DNA of 37,587 bases, from assembly GCA_033557835.1 (NCBI GenBank), contig JAWQRO010000505.1, positions 1 through 37,587 on the forward strand, written 5' to 3'. The translations under genes were made by a program, and so were the position numbers. A model generated the notes under the pieces. That model saw nothing but the letters and a program-made list of their open reading frames with translations, was not told where the DNA came from and ran no database searches. Below, one piece after another: positions 9,860-22,631 of the stretch (position 1 is the first letter of the stretch; the number at the start of each line of letters is the position of its first letter). This DNA is from Helochares maculicollis. Its lineage: Eukaryota > Arthropoda > Insecta > Coleoptera > Hydrophilidae.

Positions 9860-12800
9860 AAACAAAAATTGCCAATAAAATTGTTCCATAATGATAGATT
9901 CGTTTCATGTGAAAAACTACTAGGATGAAAGACCACAATTTCTCCTTTGATGCATTCAGCTCCATATTGTAAGTATGTAGTTCAATTTGGCGAGAAAATA
10001 AGTCGACACAGCCACTCAATTTTATGAAAAGCAAATAGCATGCCTCATAACTGGATGGAAATTGGCCGTTATTGAATAAGGAAAACCGTGCGTAGGCAAC
10101 TTGCGGCAATAAAGCCATTAACCAATTCTTAAAGAAGTACACAAATATAATTTCTTTTGTGGAAATCGAGATTTGATCTTAGGCAATTTCGAAATTCTAT
10201 TTGTAAACAGCATCAATTTAGGGGGCTGGTATTTGGATACCATTCGCAGCTTAATGGCAATTTCGTGGCAAGAGGACAACATAATTTTGATTTGATTAAG
10301 GCGAACGCGCATTTATAAAGGCCAGCCAAGGCCAGCGAATCAATTTCTTCAAAGCCGGAAGTGAAAATAATTAAATATTGGCTTTACGTCATCTACATGA
10401 TTAAGCGAGTCCGTAACTTATAAAATTGTAATAAATCAAAATATCTTCCGCAAAGTGACGTCCATTCAGAAAATATAACTTTCAATACTCTCGTTTTAAC
10501 TTAATTTATTTGCAAACATCGTTTTCTTCAATGTTCGGCAGGGTCTGCCGATGTTCTTGTAGTAGGAGGTACTGTGGGCGTTCCTTTAAGGATGCGCATT
10601 GAAATAATATCGAAATAAATTGTGATGTTTGTTGAAACTCGAAGTTCCACCGTCTAGTTGCAAAATTATGTCGTTTATTTTACGAATTACCTCTCCGCCG
10701 AAGACAAACTACAAACTGAGAAATGCTTAACATCGGTAGATATGAGCGCCACTAATTTATATTTACTCCAATTGTAGCTCCAGGACGTTATAATCGAGTG
10801 CCAGTTAAACGATCTGCGATTAGTGCTGAAATAATAAATAATTATTACGTTTGTTCCCTGGGGTGTAGAACTCTATTAAATCATAATTGGCAACAGGCAA
10901 GCTTAACTTCATTATTTATCCTCAATTATGAACAGCCAACGTACTTTCCGATCTCTTGGCTTTAAAGTAGGCATGCATCTTCATTAAATTTTGCATATTA
11001 GCTAACTAATAGTCAATGAGGTGTACCAGTAGAAAATAATGGGATCCTACATTAATGGTCTTATAAGCAGGCCAAAAATTAGAACGCTTTAACTGAATTT
11101 CTAGTAGGAAGTGGCTGGAAGTGTTGCCATTGTGAATAATATTATTTCTAACCGGAAATAACATAACCATGAGAGCAACCCTTTGTTATAATTATATTAC
11201 GAACAGGAAGTGAACTTGTCTTGGTAAATAACGACTTTTGCAGCACGTTTCCGAAGGCTGTAATCAATTATTCCATTAGTATCCTGATGTTAGTCCTTGA
11301 GGAGATGAGAGAAAATATCTCACAACTGCTCAAACAAATCGACCGTTTTTTGCGGATATTAAATCCTATTGCTATTTTCTTCACAGTCGGTCAGGTAGAA
11401 TCAGGATTGCAAGCCCGCAATGGCTCACCCAGAGCCAGACAATATCTTAAGACACTTTTTGGCCTCTCATAAAATCTCCAGCAGCACTTCACTTTTCCAT
11501 CAGATTGCTTCCATTATGTTGGAACTCCTTCTTTTCCCATAATTCCCTCAATGCTGCAGCAGCGCTACTCCTACTTATAAAACTCCAGTTATGTAGGAAG
11601 CATTAATATAAATTTCTGTAGTAATTAATGTTAGGAAAAAATTTGCACGTGGCGTGCAAAGTATGTCATGCTGATGTAATCATAAAAAGGTTATCTCTGT
11701 CCTGAAGTTTCGTTGACAGCTTGTTTTATATTTAATATTTCTGCTTAATAAAACAACAATCTCGGATGGGTCGGCAGATTTGTAGCCGGTAATTACGTAG
11801 GCAGCCAGTGGAAGCTTCGAAACTTAGTTCTTTTAAAGAGAATTTGTCAAAAAAACACGTGTTTCAAAGCCACTGCTAAGGTTTCAAGTTATATTTACAC
11901 ACAATCGCGTTTACTCAAAGCTGTCAAATACATGCGAGGGCCTATCAAAACTAATGAAACGGAATTTAATTGAGCAAAAATTAATTTCGAAAATTAGATT
12001 TTTTTCCTTCGGAAGCGAGCATAATTGGAACTTTTCGCCACACGCATTAAGATTAAATTTCTTAATAACTGCGAATCAAAAAATGTCCATCACTGTAATA
12101 CACTTCATCGCATTGGGCATAAAACCCATCTATTCAATTTCCTAATGTACCTACAAATTTGAATTACCCATACAGTATAGAAATTTATGCCGTCTTGAAC
12201 TTCAATTTCACGTCAATTCCAATGCCAATATATTCTCGCGTGCGTAATAAGGAAACATCTAAGAATAAAGATATAACTGCACCGAGCTGGCTGTGGGAAT
12301 ACTTTATAGAAGCCGCGCGGCAGCAGAGGTATCTGTAGCCTGGCGCAACATTAATTTTAAAATTATTTTCGAGCAGCTGGTCCATATTTCGTATTGTATA
12401 AAACAACGTTAATATCTATAGTTAAATTTCAACACGAACAGAATGGTTTATATTGGTTATTTTGACGCAAGTTTACTTTGTTTACACACATGAACATTCT
12501 TTATGTTGATTAAATATGTAAACGCTTTTCTATAATAAATTTTATGAAACGATTCATTTCTGAGGTTTAGAGTAAACATACTGGTAAATTTTACTAAAAC
12601 CTCTATTGCAGAGAAATTGTTTGATCATTATTATACAGCATCCATTTTATTGATAAATAAGTCATTTCATCCCAAACGCTTATTTATTGTGTAATTTATG
12701 TATTTAGTCCTAATAACGATTCAAAGTAACAATTCAAAACTTTGTTTATTTAATATAGTGCCTGTTTATCGGATATTTCAAGAAAACAAGAAGCATTGTT

Positions 12801-13200
12801 GGTGCAGTTTTCTAGGTAATGTTAGACTTAAAGTGTTAAATAAACTAAACTTTAGGAACTTACCACTTTAAAGTGACACATGTCACATGACAAAAATATT
12901 TTTCTATATTTAAATTTTTTTATTGTGAGCTTAGTTTATTGTTGACGCTGCAATACTAAGCTTATTCGTTGTAAATTAAAGCATAGAAAACGTTACTGAA
13001 AAGTTTAATTGTCCATCTTAATATAATAGTCAATTTTCTCATGACAAACTCACTCAAAAAAGAGCTGACTACATAGCAACAAAATCGAAATAAAATCAAA
13101 ATACATTATAAACAAATTCTATGACATTAAATTTTTACAATTAAAAAAAATATATTCGGATTTTGTTATCGCACAATTAGGAAACATACCACACCTCATA
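9860..13200. other. Unique intergenic or intronic sequence, no gene assigned
   Basis: This stretch is less repetitive and slightly richer in GC than its surroundings, with blocks of homeodomain-type TAATTA/ATTAAT cores, for example 10640-10930. The open frames here are short and carry no family signature. The 83-codon frame at 11221-11472 opens with TTG rather than ATG, and the minus frames at 9858-10142 and 12185-12406 show no motif. It could hold conserved regulatory elements, which cannot be judged without comparison. Paired small dyads occur at 12864-12887 (CACTTTAAAGTG, then GTGACA-CA-TGTCAC). Confidence 0.45.
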
Positions 13201-13206
13201 CATAAT

Positions 13207-14280
13207 AATTCGGGTCGATAAGAAAGGACGGTGCTTTTAGCCTTTATTGTTATGTGGGTACACTCTTCATACAAACGTAACTAAAGTTTCATTTCAATTT
13301 ATTCATTCAGTCTTTGCTTACAAGCCACTTAGTATCGACGTGTCACAGTATTTTTTAACAATGGAAAAAATCGAATATCGTGCACTGATTGAAGTTTTAT
13401 TTTGAAAGTTTAAAAGCAAACGAATTTTCAAAGTGTGTAAGGACTCTTCGCCTTCAATTAGTACAGTAGAAAGATGGTTTGCTGAATTTAAACGTGGTCA
13501 CACAAATCTTGAAGACGATCCACTTCGTGGACGTCCACAAACAGTAACAACACCAGCAATAGTAGAAAACACACATGATATCGTAGTGGAAAATCGTTGG
13601 GAGACTGAACGAGATTTATTGATAGCTCCTAACATCTCATTGGGCAGTGTAAGTAATATTTTGACAGAAGTATTGGGTTTCAGAAAGCTGTATGCACAAT
13701 GGAACAAAAATACACGAATGCAATTTTCTCAGCAGCGTTTTCAAAAAGATAGATTTTGTGAGTCGATTCATCATTATGAATGAGACTTGAGTCTATCACC
13801 ATGATGCTGAATCAAAACAAGAGGGTAAAGAGTAGTATGAACCAGGTTCTTTGGCTACAAAAGCGAATTCTTGTCCAAAAATTGACCAAAAATGTGTTAG
13901 CATAAGTTTTTTGAATGAAAAAGAAATTTTGTTTGTAAATATCGTGCAAAATGGGAGAAACAATAAACTCTGAATATTATTTTAACGTTTTAGGCTATCT
14001 GAAGAAAAGAACTGCTGACAAAAGACCCGGGTTGGAAAAGAAAAAAATCCTTTTTTATCAGGACAATGCACCGTGTAATAAGAGCATTTGATCAAAGGCT
14101 TAAATCCATGAATTAAATTACGCATGGAAAGCATATTTTATCAACTTATGTGGTTATACCAAATGTAGAAGCGTATTTTACAGCCCTTCCAGATTCCCAC
14201 TTCAGGGATGAACACTATACTGAACAATAAAGTGTATTTCGAACCAACGAAATTGTGTATTTTTAACAAACCGTTAATCT
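13207..14280 (+). pseudogene. mariner transposase remnant (lineage A)
   Basis: The transposase starts at ATG 13361 (MEKIEYRALIEVLF). A TGA interrupts it at codon 15 (13403-13405), then the frame resumes through KDSSPSISTVERWFAEFKRG, the GRP linker (DDPLRGRPQTVTTP) and the second helix-turn-helix (ISLGSVSNIL) to a TGA at 13781. Past that, frameshifted pieces are recognisable: IHHYE, YHHDAESKQEGKE, NEKEILFV, FYQDNAPC (second catalytic Asp, about 14055-14075) and, near the end, VEAYFTALPDSHFRDEH (about 14163-14213). The segment that should hold the third catalytic Asp is deleted around 14100-14150. A mariner-like terminus (cgggtcgataagaaaggacg) lies at 13210. No matching right terminus was found. 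Mariner transposases cut and paste DNA at TA sites; this copy is dead. Confidence 0.85.
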
Positions 14281-14281
14281 C

Positions 14282-14680
14282 TAAATCGCCGCAAATTTAC
14301 TTTCTATTAAAAATTCTCGAGGCAGTGGTACCATGTTGACCGGTTGTGAGTTTAACTGAAGTTTTTATTAAGCTACAAATTGTTAGAACAGCTATCAAAA
14401 ATAATTTATAAGATGTAAAAAAAGATATCGAATAGTACTTTTCAATACAATTTCTGGATTTCAAAGAAACAGTCGCAAAGCAAACATCTTTAAATCGCCA
14501 CAAATTTACTTTCTACTAAAAATTCTCGAGGCAGTGGTACCATGTTGACCGGTTGTGAGTTTAACTGAAATTTTTATTAAGCTACAAATTGTTAGAACAG
14601 CTATCAAAAATAATTTATAAGATGTAAAAAAAGATATCAAATAGTACTTTTCAATACAATTTCTGGATTTCATAGAAACA
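14282..14680. repeat. 209-bp tandem direct duplication (two copies, nearly identical)
   Basis: Copy 1 is 14282-14490 and copy 2 runs from 14491 to about 14680. Both begin taaatcgccrcaaatttact and share a long common run including ctcgaggcagtggtaccatg and ttgaccggttgtgagtttaa. I count only a handful of substitutions across about 190 bases, so the duplication is recent or has been homogenised. The minus strand is open for 67-68 codons in both copies (core SRNCIEKYYSISFFTSYK in copy 1), but with so few differences that openness is not evidence of selection. Copy 1 starts about 60 bases after the decayed mariner end. Confidence 0.93.
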
Positions 14681-14699
14681 TTGAAAACCAAATCAAAAC

Positions 14700-15540
14700 C
14701 TAAAAACACAGTACTATATCTTTAGGCATCATATAGCTTTTATTTAAGACCTCTATTAATTTTGGAATTAATATAACTAAGACATAGAACAAAACTTAAA
14801 TATTTATAGATCTAACTCAAGAAGAATTACATAGTAGAAGAACTCCAGCTTTGTTTGAAACTACAAACTAGCAGCAACATTTTAAATGCTCCACGGCAGC
14901 ACTGTTTTCGGCCAAAATGGCCACTTAAGCAATATAAGACGAAAACTCCCTGAAAAAACTTTCTTCCAAACTTTCTTTCATATCAGATATGATATTCAGA
15001 AATGACATTAAGCTTATGTAAAACTGAAGCAAATGGACTTATCTAACCAATTTAACAAACTTTCACTCTAATTTTTTGTTTGCAATGGAAATAGTAGCAA
15101 AATCATATGTAACTATTTCGACCCATATTGCAAGATGAAGTCTCATAATTTTTCTTTTCCTCCATTGTTTGGAAATTGTGACACATATGTTCCTTTTTGA
15201 TTTCTCAAGCCTTAAACTCTCTGCCGTAAACTTTTTGGTATTTAACGTGATCGTACGATTCACGGATGTTTGAGACTTAAAACGCCACTCTGACTCAATG
15301 TGAGTTAGCGAGATTTTACTGCTCTGCTTCAAGTATTCAATATCTGAGACCGAGTGGCCTACCTTCCACTACAAATAAATCGCAGGTATGAGGTGCATTT
15401 AAAAGAAAATTTTGAGTAATTCTATGAAGAGGCAAGTCAAGCTCAGGTCAAAGATCTTTACTCATTTAAATACCTAATGAGAGATTTCTATGCTAAAATC
15501 CACAGTTCACTGTAGGTTACTACGATATAGAACAAACGAA
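14700..15540. other. Unique AT-rich sequence
   Basis: No gene recognised. A small dyad (GGCCA-AAA-TGGCC) occurs near 14910. The 89-codon minus frame at 15063-15332 has no recognisable domain. Confidence 0.5.
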
Positions 15541-15544
15541 AAGA

Positions 15545-17125
15545 ATGAGGTGAACATCCGTTGTAGTTTGCTGAATACATCATATGCATAATGAACACAT
15601 TCATTAAAGATAAACCGCTAAGATAGAGGACCTGGGTAATCCAATCCTAACCAATAAAAGAGATACAGACAAAAACATTAACGTACTTATTAGATTTCAT
15701 ACCGGTAGTGACCACAGAATTACCAGAGCTAAAATTTAGATAAATACGCGAGTAGAAAGAAGAAAGCTCAGAAGCACACCAATAAAATCTTTGAATTGGA
15801 CAAATCTGACAAATGACAAATGACAGAAATATATCCTAGGATAGTCTGTATATCAAATTAAATGGATAAATAAATCAAACTTAAAACCTACAAAGTATTA
15901 TCTAAGAATCTGTAGAGAAGAGAGGAGGTACGAATCAACCACTTATAATCAAAGCTCAGGCAGCTAACATAACCAATTTGGTAAAGCAACGAAAAGAAGC
16001 AAAAACAATCCTGACAAAATGAGTCGCATTCAATATGTGTGAGCTATGCAAGACCATTAGAAAACAAATTAAAATAGATATTGAAAAGTACAATGAAAAT
16101 CTTTTGGAGAATACATTATTGAAAACAAAAAGAACTACAAGAAAACCAAGCAGAAGCTAAGACGAGATCAACACTCATATAACAAACTGGGGCTCATTAC
16201 TGTAATAAATCGCAAAACTCTATGAAAAGCCTCTATAAATCACCACAAATGGATAGTCTCTTTGTATTCAAACGAGTAATCTAGAAAATTCATCAAAAGT
16301 AGTAACAGAAGCTGGATATGGCGGAATATCTGGACTCCTCGAACTAACAGGCAATCAGTCAATAACCTATCAAAGACAAACTGAATGCACCTCTGAAAGA
16401 AAGCTCCCAAAGCACTGAAGCACAGCTCTAATACTGATTCATAAGTTGTAAAAGACATCAGAAAATTATCGGCCAATAAACTTGCTACCAGTGGCATTTA
16501 AAGAGTTCACAAAAATCATCCCAAAACAGTTTAAAATACGCATAAGATTCTATGCAGCCGAAAGAACAGGCTAGAGTCCGAAATGGATTCAAAACTATGG
16601 ATCACATCCAATCTGTAAGAGAAGTGATCAGCAGAACCAAAGAACATACTCTGCTATTCTCAATGGCTTTCATTGGCTTCGAAAAAGTCTTTGACTCAAT
16701 CATTCTTTTTGTAATAATGGAAGCCTTAACAATGCAAGTCATAGAGAAATCCTATATGGACTTCTCCAATAATATATTTGAAGGAGCAACAGCGAAAGTG
16801 AAGCTCCATAAACTGACTAGGGAGTTTCTAACAGCAAAAGACGTACGTCAAGGAGACTCGATCTCTTCTAAACTATGTACGGTCACATAAGGATACGTCT
16901 TCACTAAGTTGAACTGGGAAAATAAAAGGACTAAATATCAAGACTTAACAACATTTGGTTCGCAGATGAGATAGTCCTTGTAGCTAATAGTCCAGATAAA
17001 TAACAAAATCTAATTGACAAATTATATGCTGCTAGTCAGAAAGTAGGTTTACAAATAAATCATTTAAAGACAATAGTGCTGTTCAACGAATTTATAACGG
17101 TTGCAGACATCAATGTTAGTCAAAA
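15545..17125 (+). pseudogene. RTE-type non-LTR retrotransposon remnant (endonuclease end to reverse transcriptase)
   Basis: 5'-truncated and rich in stops and frameshifts, but the ORF2 order is clear. The endonuclease end comes first (MHNEHIH or, one frame over, HHMHIMNTFI; then INVLIRFHTGSDHRITRAKI; VERRKL). A linker follows, then the start of the reverse transcriptase (LILIHK, NYRPINLLPV at about 16430-16490). A 112-codon frame at 16552-16890 is the best preserved piece: QPKEQARVRNGFKTMDHIQS, then FIGFEKVFDSI (the catalytic-Asp motif A region, decayed) and KDVRQGDSISSKL (motif B). After it, in another frame, come KLNWENK, the box at 16959-16970 and KVGLQINHLKTIVLFNEF. The active-site box reads FADE instead of FADD, so a catalytic Asp is replaced by Glu. 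Confidence 0.87.
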
Positions 17126-18960
17126 GAATTTAAAACAAGCTATCCAATTGAAGTTTAATATACATCTTAAATATCGCAAAAAATGACAGATACAAATTTT
17201 CAACATGATCGGAGTATCGGAGGTGTTATTTTTATAATTTTGAAAATTCAAATTTTAGTAGGCTTTGGAATAAACATTTTCACAAAAATGCTTAGCATGG
17301 AAAATATAGCAATAGCAAATAGTTTCGCGTAAATTTGAAAACCGGAAGTGGGACTTTACCGTCATAAATTTCATTTTTTAGTTATGTATATATGTGCTAA
17401 AATTGAACCCTTCCTTTAGAGATGAATTCACATTTTAAAATTCAAGCCTTCGCAAAGGGTTTTTACCAGCGTTCCATAATGCAGACTAGTGAACAGTATA
17501 TATTTTTTACACACAAAGTTTTGAACAGTACATAAAGGAGCATTAAAAATATTCTGATAATATGCACTGAAAAAGAATTGAATATTCCTTATAAATATAT
17601 TAATGTGTTGAAAATAGACATTGAAGCATATGTTAATTATTAATATTAAAACTTTTGCTTTTAGTTTTGAAACTCATCTAAGAGTTTGTAGTTTTATTAT
17701 TATTAATGGCAGGTACATTTATATCATACATATATTTATACGAGAATGTTGAGTGAACACACTCCAGAGTTTTCATCATGTAAAAGCTATTTATTAAATA
17801 AAATTTGTCATATTCTACTATTTTTTACAGGGTATTGTTGGCGTATATTCTTCTGATTTGTTGAGTTTCTTCATTATATGAGAGAGATAACTGACTATTC
17901 TTTAATTTTGTAGCGTAAAATGCATTTAAAACTTTACTTTGCAAGATTGATTTAATTGCTGTTATTGTTACACTAAGATTCTTGTTTGTGCAATAAATTA
18001 CAGAAATATTTAATAGGCTATTAATTTCTAAAACTACAAACTACAGATATAACTATTTTGCTTCTAAGGATTTATTCAATAAATTCCAGCAAACAGACTA
18101 TGTAGAGGCATCTTGTACACCAAGTCAACTTAAAAGTTCATCTTTGCGAATCGGAGAGATTGCACATAGAAATCGAATTTATAACAAATCTAGCTTTATT
18201 CTATTTCACTACTTGTATATTTTTGAAACGTTCTAGGAAACAGACTGCTGGTATCCTATATGACTAGAGCTCTCCGTACAAAATTACTCTACGATTGAAA
18301 ATTGACGTAAGATGTTGATGTAAACATAACTCTGCAATATTTTTAAGAAGGGAAAATTTAACGCTAGGATTTATGTGTTACTTCGCGTAAAAAGAAATGT
18401 TTTAAGGCTTTTTTACAATATCTTAATGGTGACCATAAACAGAAATCAAACTATAAGTAACATATATCAACGTTTGAATATGCTTAAATAACATCCAAAT
18501 TAAAAATGACAGTTATTGATAGAATCAATTCAGATGATAGTTACAAAATTAATATTATTTAAACTAGCTAAATGTAATAAAGTTTGTCCAGTTGTTAGAT
18601 CAAAATTTATATAGCGCTAGTGTTGGTTAGTAAATCATCTGATGTCTTATAAGTAAATAAAGATGATCTTCCAATTAATGCTAACGCTTGCATTCCATAT
18701 TTCCATATGTAAAAACTGTATATCTCCAATGTACGAGATAAACTGGTTAGTATTTGTAACAAGGGGTTCGCTGTTTCGTATTTTCAATTAATTAATATTG
18801 GTTAGGAGGCGAATTAATATTAAAATGTTGTTAGAGAGTCGTTTATAATTATTAGAACCTAAAATTTGAAAAGGACTTCATTAATGAATCTCCATCAATT
18901 TACATAAACCTCCTCACAAAGAAAACAATCCTTTGGCAACAGTACGGGATTGGCCCCGAG
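17126..18960. other. AT-rich unique sequence with possible transposon 3' UTR debris
   Basis: No coding feature recognised. Near 17335-17365 the string 'tttgaaaaccggaagtggga' resembles the 'accggaagtggga' motif found in 3' untranslated parts of insect retroelements, so 17126-17470 may be a leftover 3' end. The rest shows nothing I can name. Confidence 0.35.
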
Positions 18961-18984
18961 GCGTAATTTGTTGTTTTTTTTTAT

Positions 18985-19257
18985 TCAAACAGAAATTAAT
19001 TTGAGCAGGATGGTGGTCAATACAGACAGATCCTTCATAATTAAAGGACCAATTTCAAGGAACCGTGCAGATTCAATTAATTTCGCACACAAGTTTATGA
19101 TTTGAATTTGAATAATAGGAACGATATGATTCGCTTTGTACGTTTCAATTAACAGGGAAATAAAATCTAATTTTATCTGCACGGAATCTGGCAATTTACT
19201 AAAACGTAATGGATGTGCAACGTAAACTCTGACATAAAGTTCTTTATTTGCTTTCAT
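18985..19257 (-). CDS. Unassigned 90-codon open frame (weak)
   Basis: Starts with a true ATG (minus strand, 19257) and ends at TGA. The protein begins MKANKELYVRVYVAHPLRFS and ends in an aliphatic stretch, SVLTTILLKLISV. Codon use is balanced and the sequence reads naturally, but no family is recognised, no splice context or neighbouring gene supports it, and frames of this length arise by chance here. The underlying DNA also holds several ATTAAT-type homeodomain cores (near 19015, 19035, 19075 and 19145). A conserved noncoding element is an equally good reading. Confidence 0.2.
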   Translation of the reverse strand: MKANKELYVRVYVAHPLRFSKLPDSVQIKLDFISLLIETYKANHIVPIIQIQIINLCAKLIESARFLEIGPLIMKDLSVLTTILLKLISV

Positions 19258-20820
19258 CTATGCGATAAATGAAGGTATTTTGGTCGCACAAATATGACGA
19301 TTTGCTGTAATTGAAAGTGTGTTTACTGAATGATTGGGATCATAACACAGTAGACTATATTGTAGGTCAAAATTATTGCACTAATAGAAAAATCAGAATA
19401 AGTACTAACGAAACTCACTTAAGAAGGACTTATTTCTACAACCTTTTAGTTAAAGAAATAAAATAATCATCAAGACTTAGCAGAAACTTAAACATACAGA
19501 TTCAACTTTATAAATCCTCTGAGAAATTAGATTATTAAATCATTGCACGCGCAATTTTTCTGTCATTTCAGGTTCAACTACACAACTTCATGTCTAGTAA
19601 ATTTTTTATATTTATTTTTGAATATTGCGAAACAAAACTTCTAAAAAGCAATATAATTTAAAACTCACAAAATCCATAATCTTAGTGAATGAGCCACGAC
19701 AAAATGTTATGAACGTAGTAGTTTCAAGCAAGATATTAGTGAAAAAATAGTCTAAAGAGTACCTCAAATGTGATCCAATTTGGCTATCTTCCCAAAGTCG
19801 CCATAAAAATAGGAATAAGTAACCATAAAATTACAATCTTGTGGGGACGAAGGTAAAATTGACGATAAAATTACTGTCCTGTTGGAAAGAAGGTAAAAAT
19901 GACTTCCAGCTGAAAAAAGTGGAATGCTTTTGAATTATCACTTTAAAGCAAAAGTTAAAGAAAAAGAAATAAAAACATGTGATGTTTAACTCATATTCAG
20001 CTTTTCACAAAAAACAAAATCCAATGATGATAACATTATAATGTAGGATTGTAAGACAAAAAATTCAAACTTACAGCATCAAATAAGACTTACTAAACGA
20101 GAATCTTTAAAATAAATCTATCATTTTCAGCGCTCAGATCATGTCGACGGATTAATTTTTAATGGCAATTTGGGATTTAGAAATTTGATTTTATAAACTT
20201 GTAATAATCTTGGACTGTGTTCGTACATGTAGATATTTTGAATGGTTCGTCTTTAATGTGTGATTTCGGTTTTGTTAGCTTGATGTTTTTTTAGAAATTT
20301 ATCTCGAATCATTGACTATTGGCCCTAAACTTTGAAATTTATATGATTTGCGCTGTTTCGGGAATTTCGAATTTCGTGATGTGTATTTTTGGGTTTCGAA
20401 TACGATTATTTTAAACAGCCAATCTCGCATTTTGAATCAGAAATCTTAAATTATTAAGCGTAGTTCTATAAATACTTGATTTTATATTAAAATTGAAAAG
20501 TTTCGTGTCAAATTTTTCTTTGGTATGTAAGATGAACTCAAAAAGTTCTTTGATCGATGCAGCCTTGCAATTGGAGCTGAAGCTTTTTAAATGGATTTGA
20601 TATTTCAGCCTTTATCAAATGATTTATATTTGTATCATAGTGCATGCTGTTAGCAGTTTGATGACTATTTAATAAAAACTTTGCATTATAGCTCAAAGTG
20701 TAGCATTCGTTTGAATTTCTGTATTTTTCATGATTGATTAAATGAACTAAGCTTGAGCTGAAGAATTGATTTTTTTGTAAACACATTTATGAACTGCAAT
20801 CTGCAATCGTCATAAGTTTA
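19258..20820. other. AT-rich unique sequence with a two-copy 39-bp repeat
   Basis: No gene recognised. At 19824-19901 two adjacent 39-base copies occur (ataaaattacaatcttgtgg... then ataaaattactgtcctgttg..., each ending in aggtaaaa(a/t)tgac). The 82-codon minus frame at 20538-20786 has no features. Confidence 0.55.
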
Positions 20821-21129
20821 TGTGTTTGTTAAATTTTAAAAGGTGTAAGAAGACAAGAGTCTAAGATGATTAAATACTGTTTCAAAGACAAGTATAGAAG
20901 ACGAAACTCTGATAGAAGATTAACACTTAAACACACCACTATGGTGTGCATAATACATCATGATCGTTTTCAAATAGTGCGAGAAAATCATTTCAACCCT
21001 AAACATGAATATTTAATAATGTTAACTCGATGATTGGTTACCATTATTCTAGTGGTAGCTTTTCGTTAGATATAGATTTTTGGTTTATAATCTTCTAATA
21101 AAAATGTTTTGGTCCTGTTACCAAGCAAT

Positions 21130-21690
21130 TTCTTTCATTTCCTTCAGCTATATTTTAGACAGTATATTTATGTTTAATTTCAGTTTGAATATACTTAGAA
21201 GTTTATTTGGCTTCCGGTCCATAATAAATACTAATTGTATGAAAAATTACGAGTGAATAAAGCAAGCAAACAAATACTAAGTGCAAACTTGTGTGAAGTG
21301 AATGTGAACGCATAAACCCATTTCAAAAGTTTTAGTAAGGTATATTAAGAATAAGTTAAAAGAAAAATAGTGTGTCCGACGGAGAAGTCTAAAAACAGGT
21401 GCTAAGCCAAGAAAGTGGCAATACGTATAAACATGAAAAAAGTTGAAAAGAACGAAATGCGTAATTGAAGATGACCTAACAAGGGAAGAAAAGGAACTAT
21501 AAGCTTCGCTGAGAAAGATTACAAGATAAGAAAGATGGCAAGAGAACAAAGAGTGCAAGAAAATAACATAAAAGTGGAGCACCGAAAGCTAATTATTGAT
21601 GGTCAAATATGAGACTAGAGGGCGGAGGAAGGCAAGATTCTGAAAAGACAAGCAAAATACTAACACAAAATGAAAAAGCGGCAAGGACGA
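21130..21690 (+). repeat. Leader of array unit 1
   Basis: Noncoding leader shared with 22870-23430 and 23875-24400. It contains the anchors gcaagcaaacaaatactaag and cgcataaacccatttcaaaa, then the gaagtggcaatacgta and aatgaaaaagcggcaa blocks. It precedes the endonuclease start at about 21690. A role as 5' UTR or internal promoter of the retrotransposon is inferred from its position. Confidence 0.65.
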
Positions 21691-22620
21691 ACATTATATC
21701 TAAGAACTCTCAATGGAAGAATACTAAGTGTAGAAGAAGCTATTAGGAGGCTAACAACTGAAGTTAAACAATTCAAGCTGGATGTACTTGCTCTTCAGGA
21801 AACAACACAAAAGACATGGAAATAATGGGAATAAGCGACTCTATATTGTTTAAGAGTCTTGGAGAGAATAGGAGAATAAGAATGGGTGAACTTTTTAGTC
21901 AGCAAGAGATTGCAAAAATTAATAGCAACGTGTAAATCTATTACGGATAGATAAAATTAAGAGGTCGACAACAAAAACATCACTTTAATAAAACGCTCCA
22001 ACTGAGGATGCATAGATAATGATTAAAGAAGAATTCTGCAATGAACTAGTGAGGGAGTATAAAATTGTCCTATGCGAATGATAGTAATCAAATTGTCGAG
22101 AAGAAAATATGAAGACCAACAATAAAGAAGTTCATTATACACGAGAATGGTTGACTGCTAATAGGCTTAGCAACAAAAGGTGTTCTTTGTGCTCCTGATA
22201 GTATATGCACGACCTTAATAGATCATGTATAAAATAGATAACATTTTTTGTAGAAATTAGCATGAAACAGATAGTACGAACAACTGGGAGGAGAAAAGTA
22301 GGAAGAGAAAAAAGTATAAATAGGTTTATTAAGGAAGAAACATAGAAGATTGATCAAAAAGGATGGAGAGATTATAAGAGACGAAAACGAAAGTACTAAA
22401 GAACGACAGAGAAAAATAGAGCATGGTATATTAAGACTGAGAAATGAGGCAACAATGAATATGTTGCAAACCGTAATTGAAAAAACCAAAAGAGATATTA
22501 AGGACAAAATAGGATGTGTAAGGGAAAACTGAGGAAGAGAAAAAGGAAACTTAGAGAAAGAGAAATAAGAGTAATAGAAGAAGCTTAAAAACCAACGTTT
22601 AAGAATACTAAGGTTAAGAT
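21690..22620 (+). pseudogene. RTE-like endonuclease remnant, array unit 1
   Basis: Begins RTLYLRTLNGRILSVEEA, then KQFKLDVLALQET. That is the usual N-terminal start of the retrotransposon apurinic-type endonuclease, including the catalytic-Glu context LALQET. Later pieces are NELVREYKIV (about 22035) and, out of frame, RPTIKKFIIHENG and TTLIDHV, then a basic segment, RLIKKDGEIIRDENESTKER, where a 60-codon frame at 22350-22532 survives. Many stops. The copy ends at about 22620 and never reaches the reverse transcriptase. Confidence 0.65.
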
Positions 22621-22631
22621 ATACAACAAAA

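Noticed and set aside
11221..11472. 83-codon plus frame as an exon
   Set aside because: It opens with TTG, matches no family, and has no convincing splice acceptor. Frames of this size are expected by chance.
14297..14709. Two similar minus-strand proteins of 67-68 codons as a gene pair
   Set aside because: They arise from a near-identical tandem duplication. Shared openness follows from identity and gives no evidence of coding.
20932..20948. Perfect 7-bp hairpin CACACCA-CTA-TGGTGTG
   Set aside because: Too short to mean anything in 37 kb, and there is no flanking structure or T-tract supporting an RNA gene or terminator.
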